This document shows positions 42,149 to 51,824 of a stretch of DNA of 64,000 bases, one piece after another. The DNA is from Durusdinium trenchii. Taxonomy: Eukaryota; Sar; Dinophyceae; Suessiales; Symbiodiniaceae. Each line of letters begins with the position of its first letter. The first letter of the stretch is position 1. Under the pieces are notes generated by a model. That model ran no database searches. It saw only the letters and a program-made list of their open reading frames with translations, and was not told the origin of the DNA. Location: assembly GCA_963970005.1 (NCBI GenBank), contig CAXAMN010005225.1:128833-192832 (forward strand). Direction: 5' to 3'. A program made the position numbers and the translations under genes.

Positions 42149-43831
42149 GTGGTAGGAGGCTCAGCATCTGTTGCCGTGCCCGCCCTGACCTTTTTCTATG
42201 CATGGCAGCTGCTTGGTAGGCACTGACCCACCATGCAGGAAGGTCGGTTTGGTCTGCCCATATTAAGGACGCTACTAGTAGCTCCTGGCATTACTACTAG
42301 TAACAAGAAGCTACCAGGAGCAAGGACGCTATTAGGTTGGAGNNNNNNNNNNGGAGGCCATGGCGACTAGTAACAAGAAGCTACCAGGAGCAAGGACGCA
42401 ATTAGGTGGAGGCCATCGCAAGTAGGTTGGAGGCCATGGCGACTAGTAACAAGAAGCTACCAGGACCAAGGACGCTATTAGGTGGAGGCCATCGCAAGCA
42501 GGTTGGTAAGAGGCCATGGCGACTAGTAACAAGAAGCTACTAGAAGCAAGGACGCTATTAGGTAGAGGCCATGGCAAGTACGTTGGAGGCCACGGCTACT
42601 AGTAACAAGAAGCTACCAGGAGCAAGGACGCAATTAGGTGGATGCCATCGCAAGTAGGTTGGAGGCCATGGCTACTAGTATCAAGAAGCTACTAGGAGCA
42701 AGGACGCTATTAGGTGGAGGCCATGGCTGCTAGTAACAAGAAACTACTAGGAGCAAAGGGCATCTAGTGGCGTCCTTGTTCCTAGTAGTGATGCCAGGAG
42801 CTACTAATAGCTTCTTGCTCCTAGTAGCAATGCCCTTTTTTACTAGTAGCGTCCTGTCTCAATGCAGGAAGGTCGGTTTGGTCCGCAACTCAGGAACAGG
42901 CACTACATCGAAGCTGCGTCTCGGCTTAAGAGGCAATTCTTCTGCAGCGGCTCAGGGCTCACGGAGATTCAGCGTACGTGCATCAACCATTTCTTGGGTG
43001 GCCTTCTCTTCTAAGCGGATTTGGAGAGGAAAACCACACTTGGAGGTTCTACCCAGGGATCTGTCTAGTGGATTTGCTTGCCCTCAATCTCATTCGAGGT
43101 CGTTTTTTGTGCTGTTTCCCTCGCCCTGTGCCCTTGGGCGGTGCGAGTCTACCGGACAACCTACGCTCTCCTTCATCCCAAAAATGCAGGCGGGAGAAGA
43201 GCTTCTTGCTTCGCCTGCTTATTCGGGTTTTGTTTCCGGCACCTACAGTATAACAGGCTTTTTGCTTACCCCCTGATTTATTTTCCCCTATTTGCTCTCT
43301 TCATCACAGCTCTCTTCTCAATTGGCAGAGTCCCAACGGACCAATACCCTCAGACATGGGGTGCGCACAAGCAACGCAGGCCGATCTTCAAGCCGATCTT
43401 CAAATCGAAACTTCAAGCTGCGCCAGAAGGCGGGAAGTTGGCTCTTAACAACACCATTTGAGGTAGAGAGAACGATAACACGGGGGATCCTTCTTACGGA
43501 GATGATCGTAAGCGCCCCCAGGTGCCATGGCTGCCCCAAGAGGAGCCTGAAAAGCCTGAGGAGATGGAGGAATCGGATGCACAGATGGAGCGGCTTCCCG
43601 AGCTGCCAGGTGGGCCATGGTGAGCTAAGCAACTAGCACTGTATACAGTATACATCTCTTTGATTAAGCAGAACTAAGCCTGTGCGGAGGTTGACTCATC
43701 GGATATCTAGAAATGTTTTAAGATGGCTGAATTGAATCAAGAATTTGTATACAGAATTTGTAGGTCCAGAGCCGGAGAAGCATGAAGACGAGGACCTGGG
43801 AAGCTGTTTCCAGTGCCGTTCAATGGGATAA
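42149..43831 (+). CDS. four-exon gene end, basic region plus acidic Pro/Glu tail, unidentified
   Basis: Exons 42149-42215 (VVGGSASVAVPALTFFYAWQ, hydrophobic), 42872-42973 (RFGPQLRNRHYIEAASRLKR and FFCSGSGLTEIQ; donor GTACGT), 43463-43609 (DNTGDPSYGDDRKRPQVPWL and a PEKPEEMEE stretch; donor GTGGGC) and 43764-43831 (PEPEKHEDEDLGSCFQCRSM, then TAA). All junctions are phase 1 and join without stops (128 codons with stop). Upstream exons were not fixed. It looks like a membrane segment followed by a disordered acidic tail; no family was recognised. The first intron is almost entirely module array and has a second copy of the exon-2 acceptor region at 42233. Confidence 0.55.
42265..42861 (+). repeat. 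largest CTAGTAG module array, with assembly gap
   Basis: A higher-order tandem: the block GTAACAAGAAGCTACCAG + GAGCAAGGACGC(A/T)ATTAG + GTGGAGGCCATCGCAAGTAG + GTTGGAGGCCATGGC(G/T)ACTA recurs about seven times. Ten N at 42343-42352 mark a gap, so copy number is uncertain. The last 90 bp switch to reverse orientation. Confidence 0.9.
42343..42352. other. assembly gap (10 N)
   Basis: Ten undetermined bases inside the module array. True length is unknown because the flanks are tandem repeats. Confidence 0.99.
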
Positions 43832-43948
43832 GCTGAGTGATGAGCTGTAGTCAACCGAAGCATCAAAAACGACTCTTTGGGGGAAGAGCCCAGGGGAGCA
43901 ACATAAAATGTTTGGGCGAGGCACGTATGTTCCATGTAAAAGAGGCAA

Positions 43949-44194
43949 AGAGGATCAGACAGAGGACCAGAGTTGGATGGACTTGGTCATTGCACTCCAA
44001 ACTTGTTCAGTCACGATCCCTCAGCGATGAATCCATCGAAATGTACATCAGTCGATGTCCATGAATCGGAGGAAGGCCTGGTGGCATGTCCACTTGAGTC
44101 ACTTGAGCTTCCTGATGAGACACGAACTCCCAGTGATGCTGGTGATGGCCCCTTGGCACTTGGCTTGCTTCCCACCCATGCGGCCGCTAAGTAG
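43949..44194 (+). CDS. coding exon, acidic/Ser-Pro tail, unidentified
   Basis: The frame contains NLFSHDPSAMNPSKCTSVDV and ESLELPDETRTPSDAGDGPL, ending LPTHAAAK and TAG. It has strong coding composition with no repeats. The 5' edge is uncertain because a second frame, EDQTEDQSWMDLVIALQ, overlaps it at 43949-44020. An array begins 20 bp after the stop. Confidence 0.45.
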   Translation, partial: RGSDRGPELDGLGHCTPNLFSHDPSAMNPSKCTSVDVHESEEGLVACPLESLELPDETRTPSDAGDGPLALGLLPTHAAAK

Positions 44195-44333
44195 AAAGGC
44201 TTAGCTAGTAGTACTGTCCTTGTTACTAGTAGCGATGCCCTTGTTCCTAGTAGCTTTTTGTTTCTGGATGTTTTTGGCTTATCTTAGATTCACTTTGCGC
44301 CACCGTTGTCCGTTTTCCATTGACTGTTTTCAG

Positions 44334-44552
44334 CTGAATGTCTCAGGGACGAGGGAAGCTTCGTCATCTCCCAGCGATGACGGGCAGGATGAGATCATGG
44401 CAATCCCGTCAGGTTCCTCAGGGATCGATGATGGCCTAGAGGTCGAAGAGAAAGAAGCGATGTTTGAGTTTTCCTGGTTGTCTGGGAATGCTTATAGACA
44501 CACATATGCATCGAATGGGTCGCAGACCAAGGCAATAGTTAATCGGCTTTGA
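44334..44552 (+). CDS. coding exon, acidic then FEFSWL motif, unidentified
   Basis: Acceptor TTTTCAG|CTG. The frame reads LNVSGTREASSSPSDDGQDE, an acidic stretch, then EEKEAMFEFSWLSGNAYRHT, and closes at 44552. The peptide FEFSWL recurs at 45670-45690, which hints at related exons. The last 20 codons may be intronic. Confidence 0.5.
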   Translation: MNVSGTREASSSPSDDGQDEIMAIPSGSSGIDDGLEVEEKEAMFEFSWLSGNAYRHTYASNGSQTKAIVNRL

Positions 44553-44819
44553 CATCAGGCTGGCCGAACTGCGGGGAATCAAAGGAGTTCGACGAATTGT
44601 GAGTCCTGCCTGATTTTCAATTTGTGGGAGTCCAGAATGGAGAGCCATCACTAGTTCTCAACATGATCATATCAAGAACAGTTTCGGACTTGGGCTGAAA
44701 AGTAGATGACGTAGATTGACAGTGAGGTTTTGGGAAGGAGTATGCTGGAGCATCAAGTGCCAGGTGCCGGGGGGCCAACATTGTACAGGCCTGTGCGACT
44801 GCGACCTTCGACAAGTGTT

Positions 44820-44965
44820 ACGGTCCAACCTAATAGCGATGGCCTCCAACCTAATACCGATAGCCTCCAACCTAGTAGCGATGGCCTCCAACCTAGTAGC
44901 TATGGCCTCCAACCTAATTAATACTGATCGCCTCCAACCTAGTATCGATAGCCTCCAACCAAACA
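44820..44965 (-). repeat. GGCCTCCAACCTA tandem array
   Basis: Seven copies of the 20-22-bp unit AGCGATGGCCTCCAACCTA, with variants CGATAGCC and TGATCGCC. It is pure class-G module with no other module kinds. Confidence 0.85.
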
Positions 44966-45068
44966 GCAATGGCCCCCCAATCCAAGCTGTCCCAATGGAA
45001 CTTGAATGTACCAAGCAAGGTGCTCCTCCTGTTCGCAATTCGCGGCGAGAGGCTGGAGTGCAAAATAA

Positions 45069-45296
45069 GTGAACGTGTTAGACTTCAAGCCCACAGTGTT
45101 GGCAAAACGCTTGGGATTCGCTGCTCGCATGCCGCAAATGTCAAGAAAGCTCGCACATTTGACAGTTCTTGAATGCCAGGATGGTCGCTGCGGCATGCAT
45201 GCGTTCTGGGCAGGTTTTGTATTCGGCCTCTCCTGCGAGGAGGGCTACGCACTGGCGGAAAATGGGAGGTTGCACAGCATGTTGCTGGCGTTGTAG
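45069..45296 (+). CDS. coding exon, unidentified globular segment
   Basis: The frame VLDFKPTVLAKRLGFAARMP continues KLAHLTVLECQDGRCGMHAF and WAGFVFGLSCEEGYALAENG, ending MLLAL and TAG. It is Cys-containing and well balanced. No ATG is near the start, so it is probably internal or terminal. I do not recognise the fold. Confidence 0.45.
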   Translation: MNVLDFKPTVLAKRLGFAARMPQMSRKLAHLTVLECQDGRCGMHAFWAGFVFGLSCEEGYALAENGRLHSMLLAL

Positions 45297-45599
45297 GCAG
45301 AAATGCGCTGGCCTTTAAGACAATCGAACATCCTCCAATGTGGAGCTGAGGCCGAACATCACCGAATGTGCTTGGCCGCTGGCAGCTCCGAGAAGGTCAG
45401 AGAACACGTAGACAAAAAGTAGACAACACGTAGACAACACGTAGACATGTGGCGGGCCCTGTCAAGCTAGAAGAGGGCTTGATCAAAACCATATTTCTCC
45501 AGAATCGCACTTGGACCTTTTTTTGACAAGGTGGCTGAAGATGGGCTCCAACCTTAGAATCCGTAGAGCCAGCCTGACACGCAGTGGGCCATTTCAGTT

Positions 45600-45711
45600 G
45601 ACAGTGAGGTCAGCAGCACGGGATCCTCATGAGGCACTAGAGGAAGTGTCAAGTCTGCCAAAGGCTTTTGAATTTTCATGGCTCATGGTCATGATTCGTA
45701 TGCACCCTTAG
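45600..45711 (+). CDS. possible exon with second FEFSWL motif
   Basis: The frame AARDPHEALEEVSSLPKAFE continues FSWLMVMIRMHP and TAG. It resembles the end of the exon at 44334 (acidic helix, then FEFSWL), suggesting duplicated exons or a repeated domain. Confidence 0.35.
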
Positions 45712-45729
45712 CTGTTTTGTTGGTTGGCT

Positions 45730-45975
45730 ATGAAGTGGCTTCCTTTTGCTTCCCATGCTTGTGCCATTGCCTTGGTAAATGGTGAGGCGTGTTTGGATAT
45801 GTTTGAATCAATCCATGCAGCGATGCAGGTCTTCCGTGTCTTTTACGACTCGGCCTGCGAAAAGAAGAGCTTGGCCAGCGTCTCATTCCTGCGACATATC
45901 ATTTGTAATGGCGGGCCGCGCTGGTATGCAGTCAAAGCGGGTTGCCACGGGCGCGGACGGGTTTTGCTCAGGTGA
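45730..45975 (+). CDS. unidentified open frame, 81 residues
   Basis: The ATG frame begins MKWLPFASHACAIALVNGEA and continues FESIHAAMQVFRVFYDSACE and SLASVSFLRHIICNGGPRWY, ending RVLLR and TGA. The composition is strongly coding and helical. A CAG|GTC acceptor at 45828 could instead start a shorter exon. No family was recognised. Confidence 0.45.
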   Translation: MKWLPFASHACAIALVNGEACLDMFESIHAAMQVFRVFYDSACEKKSLASVSFLRHIICNGGPRWYAVKAGCHGRGRVLLR

Positions 45976-47089
45976 CGTTTGAAGGTGAGCGTAGACCTCG
46001 GTGAAAGATCACAAATGGAACCGATGACTTAGTAGCTTCTTGTTACTAGTAGCGATGGCCTCCAACCTAATAGCAATGGCCTCCACCTAGCTGATTACCA
46101 GTTGCGATGCCACGCGATGCCCTTTGTTACTAGTAGCTTCTTGATTTGAAGATTTGCTTCTATGAAGGGGACCTAAGTGGACCACCATTGATGTGAGAGT
46201 CACAAGGCGCAAGTTCTATTGGACCATTAGCACGGAGAACCTTTTTCTGCCAGAAACTGCGTTTGGTGGCCCCAGCATTTAAGATTAGAGAGAGAGAGAG
46301 AGGCTTATAGAGGGTGTGTCAGGAAAAATGTTCGTTCAACCTGTTCTTCCTTTCTTGCTGGAATTGGTTTCGAGGGTTAAGGATGCTGGCGGACGCTGTG
46401 CAGTTGCATGTTGCTTGAGTGCCTAGCCTGGCTGATGGTTGAGCTAAAGTCACATACAAAGCTCAACAAAGTTTGAGGCTGCTTTCTGTGTTTGGGTTCG
46501 CTTGTGTGAGAAGCATCCAGTGCCGCATCGAGGACTGGAGTTCACCTGTGCCTTTGCTGGGAGCTTGGGGGCTTTCCGTCGCGTGGGTGAGAGACGTTTT
46601 TTCAAATTCTTAATTAAACTATAATAGCAAACATTGTTACTACTAGTAAGGCACTTGTTACTAGAAGCTTTTTACAAAACAATCTTCTTTAGAGTTACCA
46701 ATGGCGATGGCCCTAGTCTTGTTATATTTGCCGGAGGTCATGTGGTGCTTTCCAAGTTGGCATCTCCGCAGGCCCCTTGTGCCATGCGATGACATGGGAT
46801 GATGACACGTGACAAATCGACATGTCTTGGTGTGGCTTGACCCTGGTACCATCTGGTACCTGTAGGTGTTGGAGGTTTGCCATGATAAATGGTATGTTTG
46901 GCTCTACTTTAAGGTCTTTTGCTTGGGGACTAACTTTTAAGCCTTGGCCAAGCCTCACTCCGACAGGAATCCGTGAAGAAGAAGTGGGGGGCTCAAGGAG
47001 AAGTTCGACCGGTTTCTTTCCACCATTTTGTTCATTCTTGTTCCTGGTAGCATGCCCTTTGCTCCTAGTAACGTTCTTCGCACTCCAAG

Positions 47090-47341
47090 CTTGGTGGATT
47101 TGGGGAGTTGTCTTCGCTTAGTCGCTTGTCAACTGAGCCTGTCAGGGACATGCCATTCTACACCTGGGTCGAGTCAAAGTGCCCACGGGGTGCAAAGAAG
47201 GAGCGGGGCAATCTGTGGGTGTCGAGGGTGGTTTTGCGGCCAAAACTGCGGTTTGCAGGGCAAAACGTCACAATTGCCAGTCAGGTGGCGTGTCCAGAAT
47301 CCATTCATGATTCATATCCATTAGTTGTAGCTTCTTGTTCC
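47090..47341 (+). CDS. coding exon, unidentified
   Basis: Acceptor CTCCAAG|CTT. The frame LGGFGELSSLSRLSTEPVRD continues MPFYTWVESKCPRGAKKERG and VVLRPKLRFAGQNVTIASQV, and runs into the array at 47330, where CCATTA|GTTGTAGC is a possible donor. Basic and beta-rich composition. It may belong to the same gene as the exon at 47433. Confidence 0.5.
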
Positions 47342-47432
47342 TAGTAGTAAGGCCAGGAGCCCCTAGTAGCGATGCCATTCATGTCCATTCTACATTCACA
47401 CAAGCGAAACCACGACCTGGCGAGACATGCAG

Positions 47433-47594
47433 GAGCTATGCTTCAACACCCTTGAGCCTTCAGATGTGCTGAACGCGGTGCATTTGGTTGATGAAATTGT
47501 TTAGGATGAAGAAGTGGCTGTGCTGGCCACTCCTGCCATCATCCGAGCGCAAATGCGTGTTTTCAGGGATGACTGGCCGCAGAAGTCCTAACAA
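47433..47594 (+). CDS. coding frame interrupted by an in-frame TAG, unidentified
   Basis: Behind ATGCAG the frame reads ELCFNTLEPSDVLNAVHLVD, then meets TAG at 47502-47504, and resumes in the same frame as DEEVAVLATPAIIRAQMRVF to a TAA at about 47592. GATGAA occurs on each side of the stop (47490 and 47505), exactly 15 bases apart. Either the second part begins a new exon at TTTAG|GATGAA or a 15-base insertion interrupts one exon. Confidence 0.45.
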
Positions 47595-47654
47595 GAGCGC
47601 GCATGGCGAAACTTGTAAACAATCATGTGCAGCTCTAGAAGTTCTATCGTGGTA

Positions 47655-47940
47655 TTGTTTTTCAAACATGGTAACAAGAAGCTACTAGGGGCTCCTGGCC
47701 TTACCACTGGGAGCAAGGACGCTACTAGGAGCTCCTGGCATCGCTACTAGGAGCAAGGACGCTACTAGGGGCTCCTGGCATCGCTACTAGGAGCAAGGAC
47801 GCTACTAGGGGCTCCTGGCCTTACTACTGGGAGCAAGGACGCTACTAGGGGCTCCTGGCCTTACTACTGGGAGCAAGGACGCTACTAGGGGCTCCTGGCC
47901 TTACTACTGGGAGCATTCTTACCACTAGTAGCACGATGCC
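47655..47940 (+). repeat. CTAGTAG higher-order tandem array, 43-bp period
   Basis: The block GAGCAAGGACGCTACTAG + GGGCTCCTGGC(CTTACTACTGG or ATCGCTACTAG) recurs six times with few differences. This is the cleanest higher-order repeat in the window. It begins with GTAACAAGAAG directly after a possible exon end (CAAACATG). Confidence 0.9.
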
Positions 47941-47974
47941 TGATTTGGATCAAGATCCGGGGGGGGCCAGCTAG

Positions 47975-48135
47975 GGCATCACCGGGCAGAACGTTGCTTC
48001 CAGTCGACCTGGCTCGGCACCGGGCTGGGCAACTGGAGCGCCTTTTCCAATGGCGGACCTTGATGATGAGTCCTCCGAGGAGACTGAATCCTCCGAGGGG
48101 TCTGATATGGATGCCCCTTGGCCAAGAGAGAGTCC
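47975..48135 (+). CDS. acidic/Ser-rich exon, probably upstream part of the KGKGK gene
   Basis: Acceptor CAGCTAG|GGC. The frame GITGQNVASSRPGSAPGWAT continues MADLDDESSEETESSEGSDM and DAPWPRE before GGCCTCCAACCTA modules. Composition is that of a disordered acidic linker. Assignment to the gene at 48546 rests on position only. Confidence 0.45.
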
Positions 48136-48214
48136 AACCTACTAGCAATGGCTTCCAACCTACTAGCAATGGCCTCCAACCTAAAAGCAATGCCAACCTG
48201 AGAGAGAGAGAGAG

Positions 48215-48545
48215 ATGCGAGGGAAGAGTTGGAAAACAAGAGATTCGGTTGAGATGTTTGGCATGAGAACGTGGACGGATTCTGCATGTTTTGGATGTTT
48301 CTTGGCTATGCCCAAGCCGCAGGTCATTGAGGAAGCGGCCGAACGTGGGAGGGAGCCGCATCCACGGGTCATCATGAGCTCATGGCACATTCAACTGTCC
48401 ATGGCTGCTACTCGTGGGGACCGACCGTGGGAATGCCGCTTACCATCTCACCAAGTAGCGCGCTTGAAGCAAGCGGGATGGATAGGCCAAGCTTACATGC
48501 AGCTTAGAGGGCTACGTGAGGCCTTCGAAGAGATCCCCAACGCAG
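48215..48545 (+). CDS. possible exon(s), unidentified
   Basis: An open frame contains EEAAERGREPHPRVIMSSWH and VARLKQAGWIGQAYMQLRGL with REAFEEIP at the end. It has helical coding-like composition, directly before the well-supported exon at 48546. Exact borders are unclear. It could be one or two exons of the KGKGK gene. Confidence 0.35.
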
Positions 48546-49739
48546 GTGCAATGCCAGAATCGAGTTCTACCGGATCCGCCGTGGTACTTTATTCGGTACC
48601 TTTGCTTCTTGGACCTGCAGACGGCTAGAGACGCCCTTACCAAGTCTTTTCAAGAAGTGAGACCTATGTAAATTCTATTCTGTTGGAGGCCATTGCTTCT
48701 AGGTTGGAGGCCATCGCTACTAGTTCTGCTTCATGTCTTGCATTGTGCACATAGTGCCCAAGTGGTCAGGTTCCAAGAGCGGTTTCTTCCTTTGTGGGTG
48801 AAGAACCCATCCGCCATCCACTCCTGGATCAACTTTGTCAAGAGCCAAGAGAAGGGTTTAGGAGCCACACATTGTCCGGTGCGTCACTTGAAGTGTCCAG
48901 TGCCACACGGCTTAGAACGGCTGAAGTGGCTTCAAAAGATCTACGGTGAGATGCAAGCAACAGGCAAGCAGGGTCCTCGATTCCACCGGAAGGCCACACA
49001 TGCATCAATGACCGTGGGAGATGTGGTAGCCATTGAAGAGCACACGTACATGGCCGCCTTTGATGGTTTCTATGTGGTGAATTTGAATAGAGCTGATGGG
49101 CATGATGTGAATGATGATTTCGTTCGAATGGAAGACACCTTCGGGATTGGGGAGGAGGATGGAAAGAAGGTGCTTCAACTTGAAGAGAAAGGGGCCCGGA
49201 AGGGGAAAGGGAAAGGAAAGGGCAAAAGGAACAAGAAGAACAAGGGACATGATCTCGAGCATACATGGCCAGGCAAGGGTGGCAAGGGTGGCGATGGTGG
49301 GAACACGAACCACACAGAAGAGCAAAGTGGGCAGCCAGGCAAAGGCAAGAAGAAGAACAAAAACAACAAGTGGCAGAGCAAACCCACTGAAGCACCTCAG
49401 AATTACGGGAGTCCGAATGGGGATGGATTTGCAAAGGGCAAGGGCAAGTCCAAGGGCAAGAAGGGCTCGAAGGGCTCAAAGGGCTGGTGGCAGAACAAGC
49501 AGTCCGGAGAAGCGCCGCCCAATTACGGGAGCGTTGAGGCTGATGGTTGGGGGAAAGGCGTTGACGCCGGATTGGGGAAAGGTGCGAAGGGCAAGGGCAA
49601 ATCCGGCAAGAGCAAGGGCAAGGGCTGGTGGAGCAAAGCGGATGGACGGACTGATGAGAATGCAGGATATGGTGGGTGGGGGAAAGAGGGGAAGGGGAAG
49701 GGCAAATCCAAGGGAAAGCAAGGCTGGTGGTCAAATTGA
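48546..49739 (+). CDS. Lys-Gly repeat protein with GWW motifs (two exons)
   Basis: Exon 48546-48667 (after ACGCAG) reads VQCQNRVLPDPPWYFIRYLC and TARDALTKSFQEVRP. Donor CTAT|GTAAAT (phase 2) and acceptor GGTCAG|G at 48770 restore the frame with Met. Exon 48770-49739 has about 140 globular residues (FQERFLPLWVKNPSAIHSWI; MTVGDVVAIEEHTYMAAFDG; VRMEDTFGIGEEDGKKVLQL), then about 180 residues rich in KGKGK with recurring NYGS...DG...KGKGKSKGK...GWW units and a final QGWWSN. Such basic Gly/Lys tails are seen in dinoflagellate nucleic-acid-binding proteins, but the role here is inferred. Its antisense strand is open for nearly 300 codons, a by-product of the repeat. The 5' exons are uncertain. Confidence 0.65.
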
Positions 49740-50030
49740 TGGGAAGGTTCCTGAAATTCCCAGGCGACTAGTCAGCGATTTTCAATTCGATTGGTTGAAG
49801 ATGTCACAGTCATTGATTTCATTGCGAGCAGAAGACTTTAGCTTCTGAGATGATTTGAGAGGAAATGCCAAATTATTGACAAACACAGATGTTCAATAAT
49901 GCAAGTCTGCTCAAAGAGAGCATGACCACAGGTTTCAATTTCAAGATTTACGCGCTCCAAAAAAGTTGCCATGATGCTTTATGATGTACATTCTGATTTG
50001 CTGTACGGTGGGAGTGCACTTGTGATTCAG
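49740..50030. other. probable 3' flank of the KGKGK gene
   Basis: No exon candidate. AT content rises after the stop at 49739, and no module array is present. Confidence 0.4.
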
Positions 50031-50037
50031 CTACTGA

Positions 50038-50424
50038 ATGCGCTTTGTTTTTGCAACCATAGCTTGCATTTGTCAAGCGATCGAAGCAAGTGTCCAGCTG
50101 ACCGCAAGCAGCATCCGATCCAGCAATATTCATCAAGTAGCTACAATCCAACAGAACAACACATCAAGGTCGTTTTTCAGGCAACAGAATAGCTTCCAAA
50201 TGTTCCCGCATATTCGACATTCTCCTACACCTGGTGCAAGTGACATCGATGATGCGAGAACTTGGACAAATTTCCTGCCCTCCCTAGCGCTGTTCGTCTT
50301 GACCCACGAAAAGCCAGCGATGCTTCTCCGTGGGACTCTATGGTGGCGCACTGAGTTCGACGCCTTCGATTGTTTCAATAAGGGAGATTTGGCTGCGCCA
50401 GGAGCCGCGCGAGGCTGCCAGTGA
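50038..50424 (+). CDS. unidentified open frame, 128 residues
   Basis: The ATG frame starts MRFVFATIACICQAIEASVQ. The stretch SDIDDARTWTNFLPSLALFV with HEKPAMLLRGTLWWRTEFDA (50245-50370) is the most coding-like part and may be an exon on its own. Pro/Ala/Arg-rich end, then TGA. No domain was recognised. Confidence 0.35.
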   Translation: MRFVFATIACICQAIEASVQLTASSIRSSNIHQVATIQQNNTSRSFFRQQNSFQMFPHIRHSPTPGASDIDDARTWTNFLPSLALFVLTHEKPAMLLRGTLWWRTEFDAFDCFNKGDLAAPGAARGCQ

Positions 50425-50769
50425 GGCTGCCAGAGGCTGGCAGTGCCGGGAGGAGCTAGTTTCCAATACAAGTGCTTTATTGAGGCTCAGAGGTGTGCCA
50501 GATCGATAGCAGCCAGGGCCCCCAGACAATCGTGGGATGAGCTTTGGGCTTTACTGGTAGGATCTTGAGAGGGAAAAATGCACGACATGAAGGTGATGAG
50601 AATCCGGCAGTGGAGGCTTTGCTTGACTCGCTCAATTGATTCCTTTCTTGTGAGAGCATGTGTAGACCAATGTAGGGGTTCTGGGGAACAGTGGAACACC
50701 GCAATGGAGGCGTTGAGAAGCAAAGGAAAGAAGAAGGCGGAAGTGGCGTGGTAGAGTCACAACTGTGGC

Positions 50770-50886
50770 ATGCTGTTTGAAGCCACCCAGGAGAAGCGTC
50801 TCAAGAAGAAGAGGAAAGAGAAGAAAAAGAACAAGAAGAAGGTCAAGAAAGACAAGAAGGAAAACAAGAAGGTCAGGAGCGGCTAG
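50770..50886 (+). CDS. terminal exon, Lys-rich tail
   Basis: The frame MLFEATQEKRLKKKRKEKKK continues NKKKVKKDKKENKKVRSG and TAG: 19 of 38 residues are Lys. Just upstream an ATG frame at about 50703 (MEALRSKGKKKAEVAW) ends near GTAGAG and may be the preceding exon. Such tails are usual for nucleolar or RNA-binding proteins, but no domain is visible. Confidence 0.45.
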   Translation: MLFEATQEKRLKKKRKEKKKNKKKVKKDKKENKKVRSG

Positions 50887-51486
50887 AGTTTACGGGGAGG
50901 CCATCGCTAGTAGGTTGGAGGCCATCGCTAGTAGGAGCGGCTAGAGTATGGCTAGAGTTTATATTCATGTGTGTGTTTTGTATTTGTTGACTCCACGGGT
51001 TATAAACGGGTTACCACTCGTTAGGCGAAGCGGAAGCGAGAGAAAGTTCAAGGCATTAGAATCAGAAGCGGTTTATTGCAAGAGATGTGGAAGGAATGTT
51101 GGGGGATGAGTGCAATCTAAAGCACTCATTTTCTGCAGTAGTGATATTCATTTGGGGGTTCTGAAGGAGTTGCTTTAAACATTTCCGCATTTCACAAGTC
51201 GCATGATCATTAGGTACTTGTTCTGTGCAGGTCCTCGGTTGCCAACTTCGTCATCGCCCAGACCTAAGCAAGTTAGACACCTTTGTAGCGACCTACTCAG
51301 CAAATTGTTTTTCATGAGGTCCTCGACCAGCTCGCCCGAAGCCAACGCTAGACAATTGAAACACGGAGAAGAAAAGGAAGGTAACTGCTCCTTTAGTTGG
51401 CCCCCTTATGAAAGGGGCTGGGCCACACCTTCTTTTATATTCGTTGGGATTTTGTGAAGAGAAGCCAGAGAATCAGACCATTTCAG

Positions 51487-51573
51487 GCGAACCTTTGAGG
51501 TCAGTGTCATTCAATTCTGTGGCCCAACGCTTCGCTCGGGCTGCCGAAGCCGACGCGGCCTGTTTGATGTGGC
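51487..51573 (+). CDS. coding exon with canonical donor, unidentified
   Basis: Acceptor TTTCAG|GC, donor TGGC|GTAAGA. The frame reads EPLRSVSFNSVAQRFARAAE and ADAACLMW. Phase 1 at both ends. It probably belongs with the exons at 51640 and 52043 to a gene that may run into the membrane protein at 52740. Confidence 0.5.
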
Positions 51574-51639
51574 GTAAGATGTGTTCAGCCGGCAACCACA
51601 TGTGTTCAGCATGGGCTTGAGCCAGCGACATGCTTACCA

Positions 51640-51822
51640 CAGTGACATGCCTTGCGCAAAAGTCTCGCCCTGCGGGCCTGCGGCCGCATACTCGGCTCAA
51701 AAGTCTTGGCTCTGGGAGTTGAGACGCAAACACGTTTGCTGTGGTCTACAGTGCGGGAGATGCTTGGAGGAGGAACGCTCATCAAACAGGCACCGGGGGC
51801 AGAGTCGTTCAGAGTTGCAGAG
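51640..51822 (+). CDS. coding exon, unidentified
   Basis: The frame KSLALRACGRILGSKVLALG continues TQTRLLWSTVREMLGGGTLI and APGAESFRVAE up to the array at 51825. G/C-biased third positions and no low complexity. The 5' edge (CACAG or GCAAAAG) is unresolved. Confidence 0.45.
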
Positions 51823-51824
51823 CG

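Noticed and set aside
44716..45072. 118-codon frame rich in MASNL
   Set aside because: Most of it is translated GGCCTCCAACCTA repeat.
48838..49734. 298-codon open frame on the minus strand
   Set aside because: It is the exact antisense of the KGKGK repeat exon; the repetitive codons keep the opposite frame open, and the peptide is Cys/Pro/Ser low complexity.
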